Assembly: GCF_022842375.1 (NCBI RefSeq)
Contig: NZ_JALHPR010000007.1
Span: forward strand, 108,855-172,854
From: Elioraea sp.
GTDB lineage: Bacteria > Pseudomonadota > Alphaproteobacteria > Acetobacterales > Acetobacteraceae
DNA length: 64,000 nucleotides
Direction: 5' to 3'
Part shown: piece by piece, positions 38,774 through 47,141 of the stretch
Layout: every line of letters starts with the position of its first letter
Numbering within the stretch: the first letter of the stretch is position 1
The notes under the pieces: generated by a model
Seen by the model: only the letters and a program-made list of their open reading frames with translations
Database searches by the model: none
Told to the model about the DNA's origin: nothing
Position numbers and translations under genes: made by a program

Positions 38774-39436
38774 GTGAGGCCGGTGCATCGCGAACCGATG
38801 CTGAGCGGTCCTGAACCTGAAGATCCCCGCCCCGACGACCCACGGCGCTTCTCCCCCTCCGCCGCGCGCAACCGTGACCCGATCCTCGCGGTGCTGCGCG
38901 CGCACCTGCCACAACGCGGCACTGTGCTGGAGGTTGCCAGCGGCTCTGGCGAACACATCGTTCACCTCGCCACGGCGATGGGCGACGACCTCCTGTTCCA
39001 GCCGAGCGAGGCCGACGGGGAAGCACGTGCGAGCATCGACGCCTGGGCGCGGGAGATGCGTTGCCGGAACGTTCTGCCTGCGCTCGCGCTTGATGCCACC
39101 GCCTGGCCATGGCCGATCGCGTCGGCCGATGCCGTGCTCTGCATCAACATGATCCACATCGCGCCTTGGCAGGCGACGGTCGGGCTCATGCGGGGCGCTG
39201 CCTCGGTGCTCGCGCCGGGTGGGCTGCTCTACCTCTACGGCCCCTTCACCGTGGCCGGCGCGCATACCGCCGAGAGCAACGCCGCGTTCGACGCGAGCCT
39301 GCGTGCGCGTGACCCGGCCTGGGGGGTGCGCGACCTCGACACGCTGGCGGAGGCCGCGCGCGCGGCAGGCTTTGCCGCGCCCGAGGTCGTGCCGATGCCG
39401 GCGAACAACCTCTCGGTGCTGTTCCGGCGCGCCTGA
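38774..39436 (+). CDS. DUF938 SAM-dependent methyltransferase
   Basis: Predicted class I methyltransferase of 220 residues. It matches DUF938: FSPSAARNRDPILAVLRAHLP at the start, the SAM-binding glycine loop VLEVASGSGEHIVHLA, acidic tip of strand two (PSEAD), and the INMIHIAPWQATVGLM and LYLYGPFTVAG blocks. The methyl acceptor is unknown. The start could be this GTG or the ATG at 38798 (MLSGPEP). It is divergent from treS with an 87-base shared promoter gap. Confidence 0.87.
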   Translation: MRPVHREPMLSGPEPEDPRPDDPRRFSPSAARNRDPILAVLRAHLPQRGTVLEVASGSGEHIVHLATAMGDDLLFQPSEADGEARASIDAWAREMRCRNVLPALALDATAWPWPIASADAVLCINMIHIAPWQATVGLMRGAASVLAPGGLLYLYGPFTVAGAHTAESNAAFDASLRARDPAWGVRDLDTLAEAARAAGFAAPEVVPMPANNLSVLFRRA

Positions 39437-39440
39437 CGCC

Positions 39441-39797
39441 TCACCGCCAGAGGCGGCGAACGACCAGGAATGCGCGATAGCCGAGCTCGGCGACCGGCGC
39501 GACGGGCGCGCTGCCGACGATCCGGCCGAGCCAGCGCCAGCGCGGCAGGGCGAGCCAGAGGGCAGCGAAGGCCCGCGCGCCGGAAACCACGCGCCCATCC
39601 GCATCGCGCACATGCATGCGCGCAAGCGCTGCCTCGCGCGTCAACCCTGGGGCCAACGCCTCCGCCCCGCAGGCGCTGACATCCACCCACTCGATCGCCT
39701 CGCCGCCTTCGCCACCGCGGTAATGCGCGATCTCGCGGCGGCAGATGGGGCAGGCGCCGTCATAGAACACGGCGGGGCGTGGCTGGGCAGCGTCCAT
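39441..39797 (-). CDS. DCC-family thiol-disulfide protein (DUF393)
   Basis: Small protein of 118 residues with the family hallmark DGACPICRREI (DxxCPxC) near residue 14, predicted to form a thioredoxin-like redox pair, then a helical region with GARAFAALWLALPRW. The role is unknown beyond possible thiol-disulfide exchange. I choose the ATG giving MDAAQPRP just before the conserved strand. It converges with the methyltransferase gene (4 bases apart) and is divergent from coq7. Confidence 0.87.
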   Translation of the reverse strand: MDAAQPRPAVFYDGACPICRREIAHYRGGEGGEAIEWVDVSACGAEALAPGLTREAALARMHVRDADGRVVSGARAFAALWLALPRWRWLGRIVGSAPVAPVAELGYRAFLVVRRLWR

Positions 39798-39877
39798 GGG
39801 GTGGAAATGGGGACGCGGCCCGCGCCGCCAAGGAGGTTGCCTCCCGGGGATGCGACGCCACATCTGTCAGGGCAATC

Positions 39878-40462
39878 ATGGACACCACGATGAACGCAGC
39901 CACCGACGCCCTCCCCAGCCCCCCGCGCGTCACCACGCGGCCGGATGCGCTGCCTGCCTGGCTGATCGGCGAGCTCCGCTCCGACCATGCCGGCGAGACG
40001 GGGGCGGTGATGATCTATCGCGGCATCCTCGCCGTCAGCCGCGATGCGGGCGTGCGGCACTTCAGCGAGCGCCACAAGGCGACCGAGCAGGGCCATCTTG
40101 ACCTGCTGGAGGCGCTGCTGCCGCCGGCACAGAGGAGCCGCCTGCTGCCGATCTGGCGCGTCGCCGGCTGGCTGACGGGCGCGATCCCCTCGCTGTTCGG
40201 CCCCCGCGCGGTCTACGCGACCATCGATGCCGTCGAGACCTTCGTCGACCACCACTACCAGGATCAGATCGACCGGCTGGACGCGGAAGCCATCCACCCC
40301 GACATCCGCGCCCTGCTCGAGCATTGCCGGCTCGAGGAGGTGCATCACCGCGACGAGGCGCGCGACCTTGGCGACGCCCCGCCTGGTGCGCTGCTCCGCT
40401 TCTGGGCTGGGCTTGTCGGTGCGGGTTCGAAAGCGGCCGTCTCGGCGGCGCGGCGGATCTGA
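39878..40462 (+). CDS. coq7: COQ7-type demethoxyubiquinone hydroxylase
   Basis: Di-iron, membrane-associated monooxygenase that hydroxylates 2-octa/decaprenyl-3-methyl-6-methoxy-1,4-benzoquinone, the penultimate ubiquinone step. 194 residues. The four-helix carboxylate site is complete: DHAGETGAV, ATEQGHLDLL (ExxH), DAVETFVDHHY and LEEVHHRDEA (ExxH). The start ATG follows a short leader with GGGCAATC; a longer in-frame reading overlaps the divergent DCC gene. It indicates ubiquinone-based aerobic respiration and an alpha/beta/gammaproteobacterial host. Confidence 0.94.
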   Translation: MDTTMNAATDALPSPPRVTTRPDALPAWLIGELRSDHAGETGAVMIYRGILAVSRDAGVRHFSERHKATEQGHLDLLEALLPPAQRSRLLPIWRVAGWLTGAIPSLFGPRAVYATIDAVETFVDHHYQDQIDRLDAEAIHPDIRALLEHCRLEEVHHRDEARDLGDAPPGALLRFWAGLVGAGSKAAVSAARRI

Positions 40463-40483
40463 CGCGCGGAGGCCCCCGCCGGC

Positions 40484-41230
40484 TCAGCCCAGCAGGTCGC
40501 GGACGGCGAAGCCCGCCGTCACCAGGCCGACGAGGATCACCAGCGCCTCGAGGATCTGCACATGCCGCCACGGCGGCAGCTTCGCGACGATGACGGCCGC
40601 AAGCCTGCTGCCAGGGATCGTCGCGACGCCGAGGGCGAGGCCGAGAACGATCAGGTCAGGCCCAAGCAGCCCCGTCGCGCCATAGCCGATGCAGCGCACG
40701 ACATGCATCGAGCCGGAGACGAACGCATCGGTCGCAAGCAGCGCAGGGCCAGCGAGGCCGGCTCCCAGCAGCAGCGGCACGAGCAGCACGCCAGCCCCCG
40801 TCGTCATGCCCGAGAGCACGCCCGTGACGGCGCCGCCGCCGACCAGCATCAGCGGATGGCCCATCACTGCGCGGCCCTGGAGCGCACGGCGGAGCGGAAC
40901 GGTGATGATGAGGAAGGCGCCGACGACGAGATCAGCCATCGGCCCAGAGAGCGCGGCGAAGGCCGTGGCCCCGACCAGGGAGCCGGGCAGGACGCCCGCC
41001 AGCACCGGCACGGCGCGGCGGAGATCAAGCCCCTGGCGGAAGGCCCAGATGCGCCCGAAATTCGTCGGCACCATCGCGACGGCGAGCACCGGAACGGCGA
41101 TGCGCGCGCCGAGCACGGGCAGCAGGTAGGCCGACAGCATCAGCCCCGCGCCGAAGCCAGAGATGCCAGAGAGCGTTCCGGCGGCAAGGGCCAGGCCGAG
41201 TGCCGCCACCCATTGCCATGCTTCGAGCAT
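40484..41230 (-). CDS. TSUP (TauE/SafE) family membrane transporter
   Basis: Inner-membrane protein of 248 residues with about eight helices. The first repeat has GTLSGISGFGAGLMLSAYLLPVLG and the second GGGAVTGVLSGMTTGAGVLLVPLLLG, the duplicated TauE/SafE fold for export of sulfoacetate, sulfite or other organic anions. It lies 8 bases after the SDR gene at the end of the CoA-transferase/TctABC operon, so it may export an anionic by-product of that pathway. The substrate is unproven. Confidence 0.87.
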   Translation of the reverse strand: MLEAWQWVAALGLALAAGTLSGISGFGAGLMLSAYLLPVLGARIAVPVLAVAMVPTNFGRIWAFRQGLDLRRAVPVLAGVLPGSLVGATAFAALSGPMADLVVGAFLIITVPLRRALQGRAVMGHPLMLVGGGAVTGVLSGMTTGAGVLLVPLLLGAGLAGPALLATDAFVSGSMHVVRCIGYGATGLLGPDLIVLGLALGVATIPGSRLAAVIVAKLPPWRHVQILEALVILVGLVTAGFAVRDLLG

Positions 41231-41238
41231 CGCCGCGC

Positions 41239-42003
41239 TCAGCCGCCGAGATAGGCCCCGCCGTTCACGTGGATCGACTGGCCCGTGACATAGCGCGCCG
41301 CGGGTCCGGCGAGGAAGCGCACGGCGGATGCCACCTCCTCCGACGTGCCCTCGCGGCCAACCAGCGTCCTGCGCCCCGCACGGTGGCCCGGCGCATGCGG
41401 CGTGGCTGACCCGCCGGGCCCGCGGGCGGTGTCGATCATGCCGGGGGCGACGAGGTTCACGGTGATGCCGTCACCGGCGAGGTCATGCGCGAGCGCGCGG
41501 GTGAAGCCCGCAAGCCCCGCCTTGGCGGTGACGACATGCGCGCGATGCGGCGCGCCCGTGTGGCCAGTGAGGCCGCCGATGTTGATGATCGCCCCGTGGC
41601 CCGATGCGCGGAGTGCATCGAGGGCGGCCTTCGTGACGTGGAAGGCGCCATCGAGGCACACGCCGAGAACGTCGCGCCAGGCGGCGAAATCCATCTCGGC
41701 GAACGGGATCTCGCGCCGGATGGCGGCGTTGTTCACGAGGATGTCGAGCCGCCCGAAGGTCTCGGTCGCCACGCGCACCATGGCGGCGGCGGCGGCAGGG
41801 TCGGCCACGTCGCCGAGCGCGGTCGCCGCCCGCCCACCCGCCGCACGGATGGCGGCAGCGACGGCGTCTGCCTCGGCCGCGTTGCTGCGGGCGTTGACGA
41901 CGATCGCGGCACCGGCCGCTGCAAGGTCACGCGCGATCGCCGCCCCGATATTCCGGCCAGCGCCGGTGACGAGCGCGACGCGGCCCTCGAGCTCACGGTC
42001 CAT
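41239..42003 (-). CDS. SDR-family oxidoreductase (FabG-like)
   Basis: Classical short-chain dehydrogenase of 254 residues: nucleotide loop TGAGRNIGAAIARDL, NNAAIR after strand four, a catalytic region INIGGLTGHTGAPHRAHVVTAKAGL, and a TSEEVASAVRFLAGPAARYVTGQS end. The expected catalytic YxxxK reads HVVTAK: histidine replaces the tyrosine while the lysine stays, which may alter activity. The ATG (MDRELEG) is chosen because upstream residues lack similarity. It is the seventh gene of the CoA-transferase/TctABC operon. Confidence 0.85.
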   Translation of the reverse strand: MDRELEGRVALVTGAGRNIGAAIARDLAAAGAAIVVNARSNAAEADAVAAAIRAAGGRAATALGDVADPAAAAAMVRVATETFGRLDILVNNAAIRREIPFAEMDFAAWRDVLGVCLDGAFHVTKAALDALRASGHGAIINIGGLTGHTGAPHRAHVVTAKAGLAGFTRALAHDLAGDGITVNLVAPGMIDTARGPGGSATPHAPGHRAGRRTLVGREGTSEEVASAVRFLAGPAARYVTGQSIHVNGGAYLGG

Positions 42004-42016
42004 CGGCGTTTTCCTC

Positions 42017-43363
42017 TCAGGCACGCAACGATGCGGCATCGACACGGGCTGCGTCGAACACGCTGGCGGCGAAGCGGAGCAGGCCCTCGGCCCGCGCGTC
42101 GCTCCACCCGCCATGGCGGCAATTGGCGATGCACTTGGCCTCGAGCTCGGACCGCGGCAGGGGCTCGGAGGCGCCGCCACGGAAATGCGGCTGGCGTTCC
42201 TCCACCGTCGTGCCGTCGTCGAGCGTCAGCTTCACGTGCCCGGTGAAGGCCTTGGGGTAGGGGTTGGCCGGGTCGACGACGTAGGACACCTTGGCCGCGA
42301 GCGCCCGCATCCGGGGGTCGGCCACGCGCGCCTCGGTGAAGGCATCGAGATAGGCACCGTCGAGCAGGAACCCGGCGGCGATGCCGAAGGGAACCGAGAA
42401 CTTCGCCGCATAGGCGTTCGGCACGGCCTGCTTGAAGCCCAGCGGCTCCCACAGGCGGTGCAGGATGCCCTCGGCCGTTTCGCACGTGACCGACATGATC
42501 CGCTCGGGCGCGATGCCGCGTGCGGCGAGCCTGCGCGCGCAATCGATGTAGGGGTGGATCATCGTGCCGCAGGCATAGGGCTTGAACGCGATCGTCTCGG
42601 CGATCCAGCGTTCGCCGAAGCCGTCGAGCAGGGCGGCCCAGTCGCCCTCGGTCGTATGCGCGAAGCCGTTGAAGAGCCCGTGCTTGCCCTCGAACACGGT
42701 GAGCGGCCCGATGAACCCGCTGCGCGCCAGCAACGCCGCCCGCACGCCCGCCTGCGCGGCCCAGCCCGGATGCGCGCGCTTGGTCCAGGAGCCATCGGCC
42801 AGGTACTCGATGATGCCGGAGGCGAAGCTGCCGGCGATGCCGAGTGCGTGGACGAGCTGCTCCTCCGGCAGCTTCAGCGCGACGCCGACGCCAAGCGCCG
42901 CACCGACCGTTCCGAACACCGAGGTCGGGTGGAAGCCGGATTTGTGCACGGCCTTGGGCACCACGGTGGATAGCCGGCAGGTGGCCTCCGACCCCGCCGC
43001 GATGCCGGCGAGTGCCGCCTGGCCCGACAGCCCGAACCGTTCCGCTGCCGAAAGCACGGCCGGCACGACGACGGCACCCGCATGCACCGGCCCGCCCTCG
43101 AACGTGTCGTCGTAATCCTCGCCATGCGCCGCCGTGCCGTTGATCAGCGCCGCGTCCGCCGCCGTCATCGCCCGCGCATGGCCGATGGCGGTGGACGATC
43201 CCTCGCCCTCGGCCGTGTCGAGCATCGCCTGCACGTACACCTCGTTCCGCGCGCCGACGCAGAGGCCAGCGGCATCGAGCACCAGGCGCTCGGCCATTTC
43301 GCGCATCGCAGCCGTCGGCGTGGCCGCAAGCGCTGCGGCGGCAAGACGTTGGGCGATCGTCAT
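42017..43363 (-). CDS. MmgE/PrpD-family protein
   Basis: Protein of 448 residues in the fold of 2-methylcitrate dehydratase and cis-aconitate decarboxylase. Landmarks: INGTAAHGEDYDDTFEGGPVH, FHPTSVFGTVGAA, YLADGSWTKRAHPGWAAQAG and KPYACGTMIHPYIDCARRL. Members dehydrate or decarboxylate branched tri/dicarboxylates or isomerise them. Its start overlaps the TctA gene by 4 bases, so the imported carboxylate is a likely substrate. Which reaction it performs cannot be told from the sequence. Confidence 0.9.
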   Translation of the reverse strand: MTIAQRLAAAALAATPTAAMREMAERLVLDAAGLCVGARNEVYVQAMLDTAEGEGSSTAIGHARAMTAADAALINGTAAHGEDYDDTFEGGPVHAGAVVVPAVLSAAERFGLSGQAALAGIAAGSEATCRLSTVVPKAVHKSGFHPTSVFGTVGAALGVGVALKLPEEQLVHALGIAGSFASGIIEYLADGSWTKRAHPGWAAQAGVRAALLARSGFIGPLTVFEGKHGLFNGFAHTTEGDWAALLDGFGERWIAETIAFKPYACGTMIHPYIDCARRLAARGIAPERIMSVTCETAEGILHRLWEPLGFKQAVPNAYAAKFSVPFGIAAGFLLDGAYLDAFTEARVADPRMRALAAKVSYVVDPANPYPKAFTGHVKLTLDDGTTVEERQPHFRGGASEPLPRSELEAKCIANCRHGGWSDARAEGLLRFAASVFDAARVDAASLRA

Positions 43364-44820
43364 GTCTTCCTCTTGAACTCCGACCAGAACGAGTAGGCGG
43401 TGAGTGCGACGGCAAGCAGCAGCAGCACGAGCGCCACGGGGTCCTCGATGAACACCGCATGGTCGCCGGCGCTGAGCATCAGGCTGCGGCGATAGTTGCT
43501 CTCCAGCATGAAGCCGAGAACGACGCCGAGCACGATCGGCAGAACGGGAACGCCCGCGAGCCTGAGCAGGTAGCCCACCACGCCGATGCCGAGCACGAGG
43601 CCGACATCAAACACGCTCTGCTCGATCGCGAACACGCCGGAGACGATGAGGCAGAGGATCGCGGCGATCAGGTACGGCTTCGGCCGGTTCACGAGCCAGA
43701 GCGCCGGCGTCAGGATCACCATGCCGAGCAGCACCATCGCGATGTTCGCGGCGAGCAGGCCGCCGTAGAGGCCCCACACGACCTCCGGTGCGCGCTCGAA
43801 CAGGAGCGGCCCCGGCGTCAGCCCATGCACCATGAAGCCGCCGAGCAGGATCGCGGCCGAGTTGGACCCCGGGATGCCGAGCGAAAGCAGCGGCACCAGC
43901 GCGGTGGCCGTCACCACGTTGTTGGCGCTCTCGGGTGCGGCGACGCCTTCGGGTGAGCCCTTGCCGAACGCGTCCGGGTCGGCTGACCAGCGGCGGGCCT
44001 CGTTGTAGGCCATGAAGGCAGCGACTGTGCCGCCTGCTCCTGGCGTGACACCCTCGAACGTGCCGATGCCGCACCCGATCGCCTGGGCGCGGAACAGCCG
44101 CCGCATCATGCCGAAGCCCGGCAGCTTCAGCCGCGTGTCGCGCGCCTCGGCCTTCGCCCAGGGCGGCTCGCCGATCTGCACCAGCATCTCGGCCACCGCG
44201 AAGAGGCCGACCATAACAAGGATCGGCCTGATCCCGCCAAGCAGCTCCGGGCTGTCGAAGGTGAAGCGCGGCACGCCCGAGACAGGGTCGGTGCCGACGG
44301 TCGCGACCATGAGCCCCAGCCCCGCGCCGATCACGCCCTTGAGCAGCGATCCGCCCGAGAGCGACGCGATCACAGAGAGGCCGAGCACGGCGAGCGCGAA
44401 ATACGCTGCCGGCGTGAAGGCCAGTGCCACGCGCGCCAGCGGCTCGGTCGCGAGCACGAGGACGACGAGGCCAAACAGGCCGCCGACGAGGCCGGAGATG
44501 AGCGAGATGCCGAGCGCCTCGCCGCCCTTGCCCTGCCGCGCCATCTCGTAGCCGTCGATCGTCGTCGCGGCCGAGGCATTGGTGCCGGGCGTGCGGATCA
44601 GGATGGCCGGGATGGAGCCGCCATACTCCGCCCCGACATAGACGGAGGCGAGCAGCACGATGGCGGGGATGGGGTCCATCCCATAGGTGAAGGGCAGCAG
44701 CAGCGCCATCGCGATCGAGGGCGAGATGCCCGGCAGCGCGCCGCCGAAGATGCCCCACAGGCAGCCGGCGAAGGCGAACAGTATGGTGACCAAGCCGTCA
44801 CCCGAGAACAGTGCTGCCAC
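43360..44820 (-). CDS. Tripartite tricarboxylate transporter large permease (TctA)
   Basis: Inner-membrane permease of 486 residues with about twelve helices. Typical blocks are GALPGISPSIAMALLLPFTYGMDP near the N-terminus, YVGAEYGGSIPAILIRTPGT, and GVAAPESANNVVTATALVPLLSLGIPGSNSAAILL in the second half (quoted by its GVAAPESANN and LGIPGS cores), both repeats of the TctA fold. It works with the TctB and Bug receptor encoded just upstream (3-base gap to tctB). The substrate is probably a di- or tricarboxylate. Confidence 0.94.
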   Translation of the reverse strand: MAALFSGDGLVTILFAFAGCLWGIFGGALPGISPSIAMALLLPFTYGMDPIPAIVLLASVYVGAEYGGSIPAILIRTPGTNASAATTIDGYEMARQGKGGEALGISLISGLVGGLFGLVVLVLATEPLARVALAFTPAAYFALAVLGLSVIASLSGGSLLKGVIGAGLGLMVATVGTDPVSGVPRFTFDSPELLGGIRPILVMVGLFAVAEMLVQIGEPPWAKAEARDTRLKLPGFGMMRRLFRAQAIGCGIGTFEGVTPGAGGTVAAFMAYNEARRWSADPDAFGKGSPEGVAAPESANNVVTATALVPLLSLGIPGSNSAAILLGGFMVHGLTPGPLLFERAPEVVWGLYGGLLAANIAMVLLGMVILTPALWLVNRPKPYLIAAILCLIVSGVFAIEQSVFDVGLVLGIGVVGYLLRLAGVPVLPIVLGVVLGFMLESNYRRSLMLSAGDHAVFIEDPVALVLLLLAVALTAYSFWSEFKRKT

Positions 44821-44823
44821 GCC

Positions 44824-45273
44824 TCAGCCGCCGAACAACAGGCCGGAGGGAAATGGAATGCCGAGCAGCTTGACAAAGCCGAACCAGAAGAGCCCAGCAA
44901 GTGCCGCCGCGAACGCAACGATGCCGATACCGCGCCCGCCGGCGAAGAACGCAACCGCAGCGGCGAGGATGCCGACCGCGAGCGGATAGCCGAGCAGCGG
45001 CACCGCTACGACGTAGGCGACCAGAATGACGAACAGCCCGGCGGCACGCTGGTGATCGGGCTGCTTGCCCGCCGTGCCGCCGCCGACCAGCGCTGTCTTG
45101 ATCAGCACCCCGGCACCGCCGAACGCCAGCAGCCCGGCAACGACGAGTGGCACGCCACCGGGGCCGACCGCATCGGACAGCATGCTGACGGGGATCGCTG
45201 TCGCCATCGCGCCATAGGCCCCGGCAAGCGCCAGCGCGCCGGCGCCGAGTGCGGCATCCACGGCACGGCTCAT
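44824..45273 (-). CDS. Tripartite tricarboxylate transporter small permease (TctB)
   Basis: Inner-membrane protein of 149 residues with four predicted helices (about 10-30, 38-57, 78-97, 104-140) and the loosely conserved VGPGGVPLVVAGLLA block near 38-52 typical of TctB. The cytoplasmic loop is short. It sits between the receptor and TctA genes, as usual for this transporter class. Confidence 0.88.
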   Translation of the reverse strand: MSRAVDAALGAGALALAGAYGAMATAIPVSMLSDAVGPGGVPLVVAGLLAFGGAGVLIKTALVGGGTAGKQPDHQRAAGLFVILVAYVVAVPLLGYPLAVGILAAAVAFFAGGRGIGIVAFAAALAGLFWFGFVKLLGIPFPSGLLFGG

Positions 45274-45300
45274 CGGGGGCCGCTCATCGCGGGCGGGCCA

Positions 45301-46263
45301 TCAGCGTGCGACACCGAGCTCGCGCAGCGACGTGGCGATGTCAGCCGCGAACTCCGTGGTGAAGCTGCGCGCTGCCGGGCGGGGCAGCAGCTGCGGCGTC
45401 GCCACCAGGCTCTCCTTCGAGAACACGGCCTTGTAGGCAGGGCTGTCGAGAACGGTCGCGAGGGCCGTGCTCCACTGCGCGGCGATCTCGTCCGGCATGC
45501 CCTTCGGTCCGGCAAGGCCGCGGAACTTCGTCACCACCAGGTCGATGCCCTGCTCGCGCGCGGTGCCAAGGTCGGGGAAGTCTGGCAGGCGCGTCTCGGT
45601 CAGCACGCCGAGCAGGCGGACGCGCCCGGCATCGAGCTGGGCGCGGATCTCCTGCACTTCGCCGATGCCGATATCGAGCGTGCCGTTCAGCACGTTGATC
45701 ATCAAGTCGCCGCCGCCCTCGTGCGGCACTACGGCTGCACGCGCGCCGGTGATCCGGTTCAGCCGCTCGAGCGCGATCCGCTCGAGAGAGGCCGGGTTCG
45801 CCGCCCCCCATTTCTGCCGGCCCGGGTTCGCCTTGGCCGCCGCCATCGCTTTCGCCAGCGTCGTGAAGGGCGACTGCACGCGGGTGTAGACGACCTCCGG
45901 GTCGAGGAACACGACCGACAGGGGATCGAGGCTGTCGTAGCCGAACTCGGGCCGCGAGAGCAGCGTCGTCTGGATGTAGGTCGGCGTCGTCGCGTAGAAC
46001 ATGCCGCCATTCGGCTGCGCCCGCGCGACGCGGGCCACCGCCGTCGCACCGCTGCCGCCGCGCACGTTCTCTACGGCGAAGTTCGTGCCCATCACCGGCT
46101 GGAGATGCTTGATGAGCTCGCGCAGGAAGATGTCGCTTCCCCCGCCAGGCGATGAGTGCGTGACGAGCGTGACCGTCGGCACAGGGTAGCGTGCCTGGGC
46201 GCGGAGTGCGGGGGCCGCGAGCGGCAAGGTCGCTGCGGCAAGAGCGTGGCGGCGCGTGAGCAT
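45301..46263 (-). CDS. Bug/TctC-family tricarboxylate receptor
   Basis: Periplasmic receptor of 320 residues: signal sequence MLTRRHALAAATLPLAAPALRAQ, then VTLVTHSSPGGGSDIFLREL (first ligand loop) and FAVENVRGGSGATAVARVA, with GKMLINVLNGTLDIGIGE-like second-loop features. The ATG has GGAGG 5 bases upstream. It provides the substrate for TctB/TctA encoded immediately after. Being in one operon with CoA-transferase and crotonase genes, it likely binds an acid that is then activated to a CoA ester. Confidence 0.9.
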   Translation of the reverse strand: MLTRRHALAAATLPLAAPALRAQARYPVPTVTLVTHSSPGGGSDIFLRELIKHLQPVMGTNFAVENVRGGSGATAVARVARAQPNGGMFYATTPTYIQTTLLSRPEFGYDSLDPLSVVFLDPEVVYTRVQSPFTTLAKAMAAAKANPGRQKWGAANPASLERIALERLNRITGARAAVVPHEGGGDLMINVLNGTLDIGIGEVQEIRAQLDAGRVRLLGVLTETRLPDFPDLGTAREQGIDLVVTKFRGLAGPKGMPDEIAAQWSTALATVLDSPAYKAVFSKESLVATPQLLPRPAARSFTTEFAADIATSLRELGVAR

Positions 46264-46323
46264 CGGATCCTCCCATCCAGCCGGGTTTGTCCCGGCGTTC
46301 GTCTCGTCGTGGCAGGCGGCGCG

Positions 46324-47130
46324 TCAGCGCCCCTTGAAGTCGGGCTTGCGCTTCTCGAGGAAGGCCTTCCGGCCCTCGATGTAGTCCTCCGAGCTGAAGC
46401 AGGCGGCGACCATCGCATCGCCCTTCGCGCGATCGCGCTGGCTCTCGTCCTTCATCGCCTCGTTCAGCACGAACTTCGCGGTCGCGACTGTCAGCGGCGC
46501 GTTGCCCGTGATGGTCGCGGCATAGTCGGCGACGTAGGGCCCGAGTTCCGCATCCGGCATCACGCGGTTGACGAGGCCCATCAGCCGCGCCTCCTCGGCC
46601 GAGAACAGCCGCGCGGTGAACAGCATCTCCTTGGCGAAGGAGGGGCCGATGACGTCCGACAGCCGCTTCATCCCGACATAGCCATAGCCGAGGCCGAGCT
46701 TCGCGGCCGGGATGCCGAAGCGGCTGTCATCGGCCGAGAGGCGAAGGTCGCAGCAGATGGCGAGCGCCATGCCGCCGCCGACGCAGGCGCCGTGGATCTC
46801 GGCAATCGTTGGCTTCGGGAAGCCGTGCAGCAGGCCGTACACGCGCTCGGTCTGCGCGTTGTAGGCAGCGACTGCATCTGGGCCCGAGCGCTCGCTCTCG
46901 AACTTCGAGATGTCTGCGCCCGACACGAATGCCTTGCCACCTGCCCCGGTGATGATGACGACGCGCACGTCCGGGTCATCGCGGAAATCGGTGAGGATCG
47001 CTTCCGCCGCCTCCCACATCTCCATCGAGACGGCGTTGCGCCGCTCCGGGTTGTTGAAGGTCATCGTGCCGATGCCGCCCTGCTTGGAGGCGAGCATCTT
47101 GTCGGTCTTGAGCATCAACCCGTCTGGCAT
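46324..47130 (-). CDS. Crotonase-family protein lacking both catalytic glutamates
   Basis: Enoyl-CoA hydratase/isomerase-fold protein of 268 residues. CoA-binding oxyanion regions are good: GKAFVSGADISKFE and HGACVGGGMALAICCD. In canonical crotonase the two acid/base glutamates sit in GGGCEL and GQPE; here these read GGGMAL and GIPA, so both are alanine. Simple water addition is thus unlikely, and another crotonase reaction (isomerisation, hydrolysis or decarboxylation) is possible. ATG (MPDGLML) with AGGA 10 bases upstream. It follows the CoA-transferase gene by 11 bases. Confidence 0.87.
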   Translation of the reverse strand: MPDGLMLKTDKMLASKQGGIGTMTFNNPERRNAVSMEMWEAAEAILTDFRDDPDVRVVIITGAGGKAFVSGADISKFESERSGPDAVAAYNAQTERVYGLLHGFPKPTIAEIHGACVGGGMALAICCDLRLSADDSRFGIPAAKLGLGYGYVGMKRLSDVIGPSFAKEMLFTARLFSAEEARLMGLVNRVMPDAELGPYVADYAATITGNAPLTVATAKFVLNEAMKDESQRDRAKGDAMVAACFSSEDYIEGRKAFLEKRKPDFKGR

Positions 47131-47141
47131 GGTCGTGGTCC

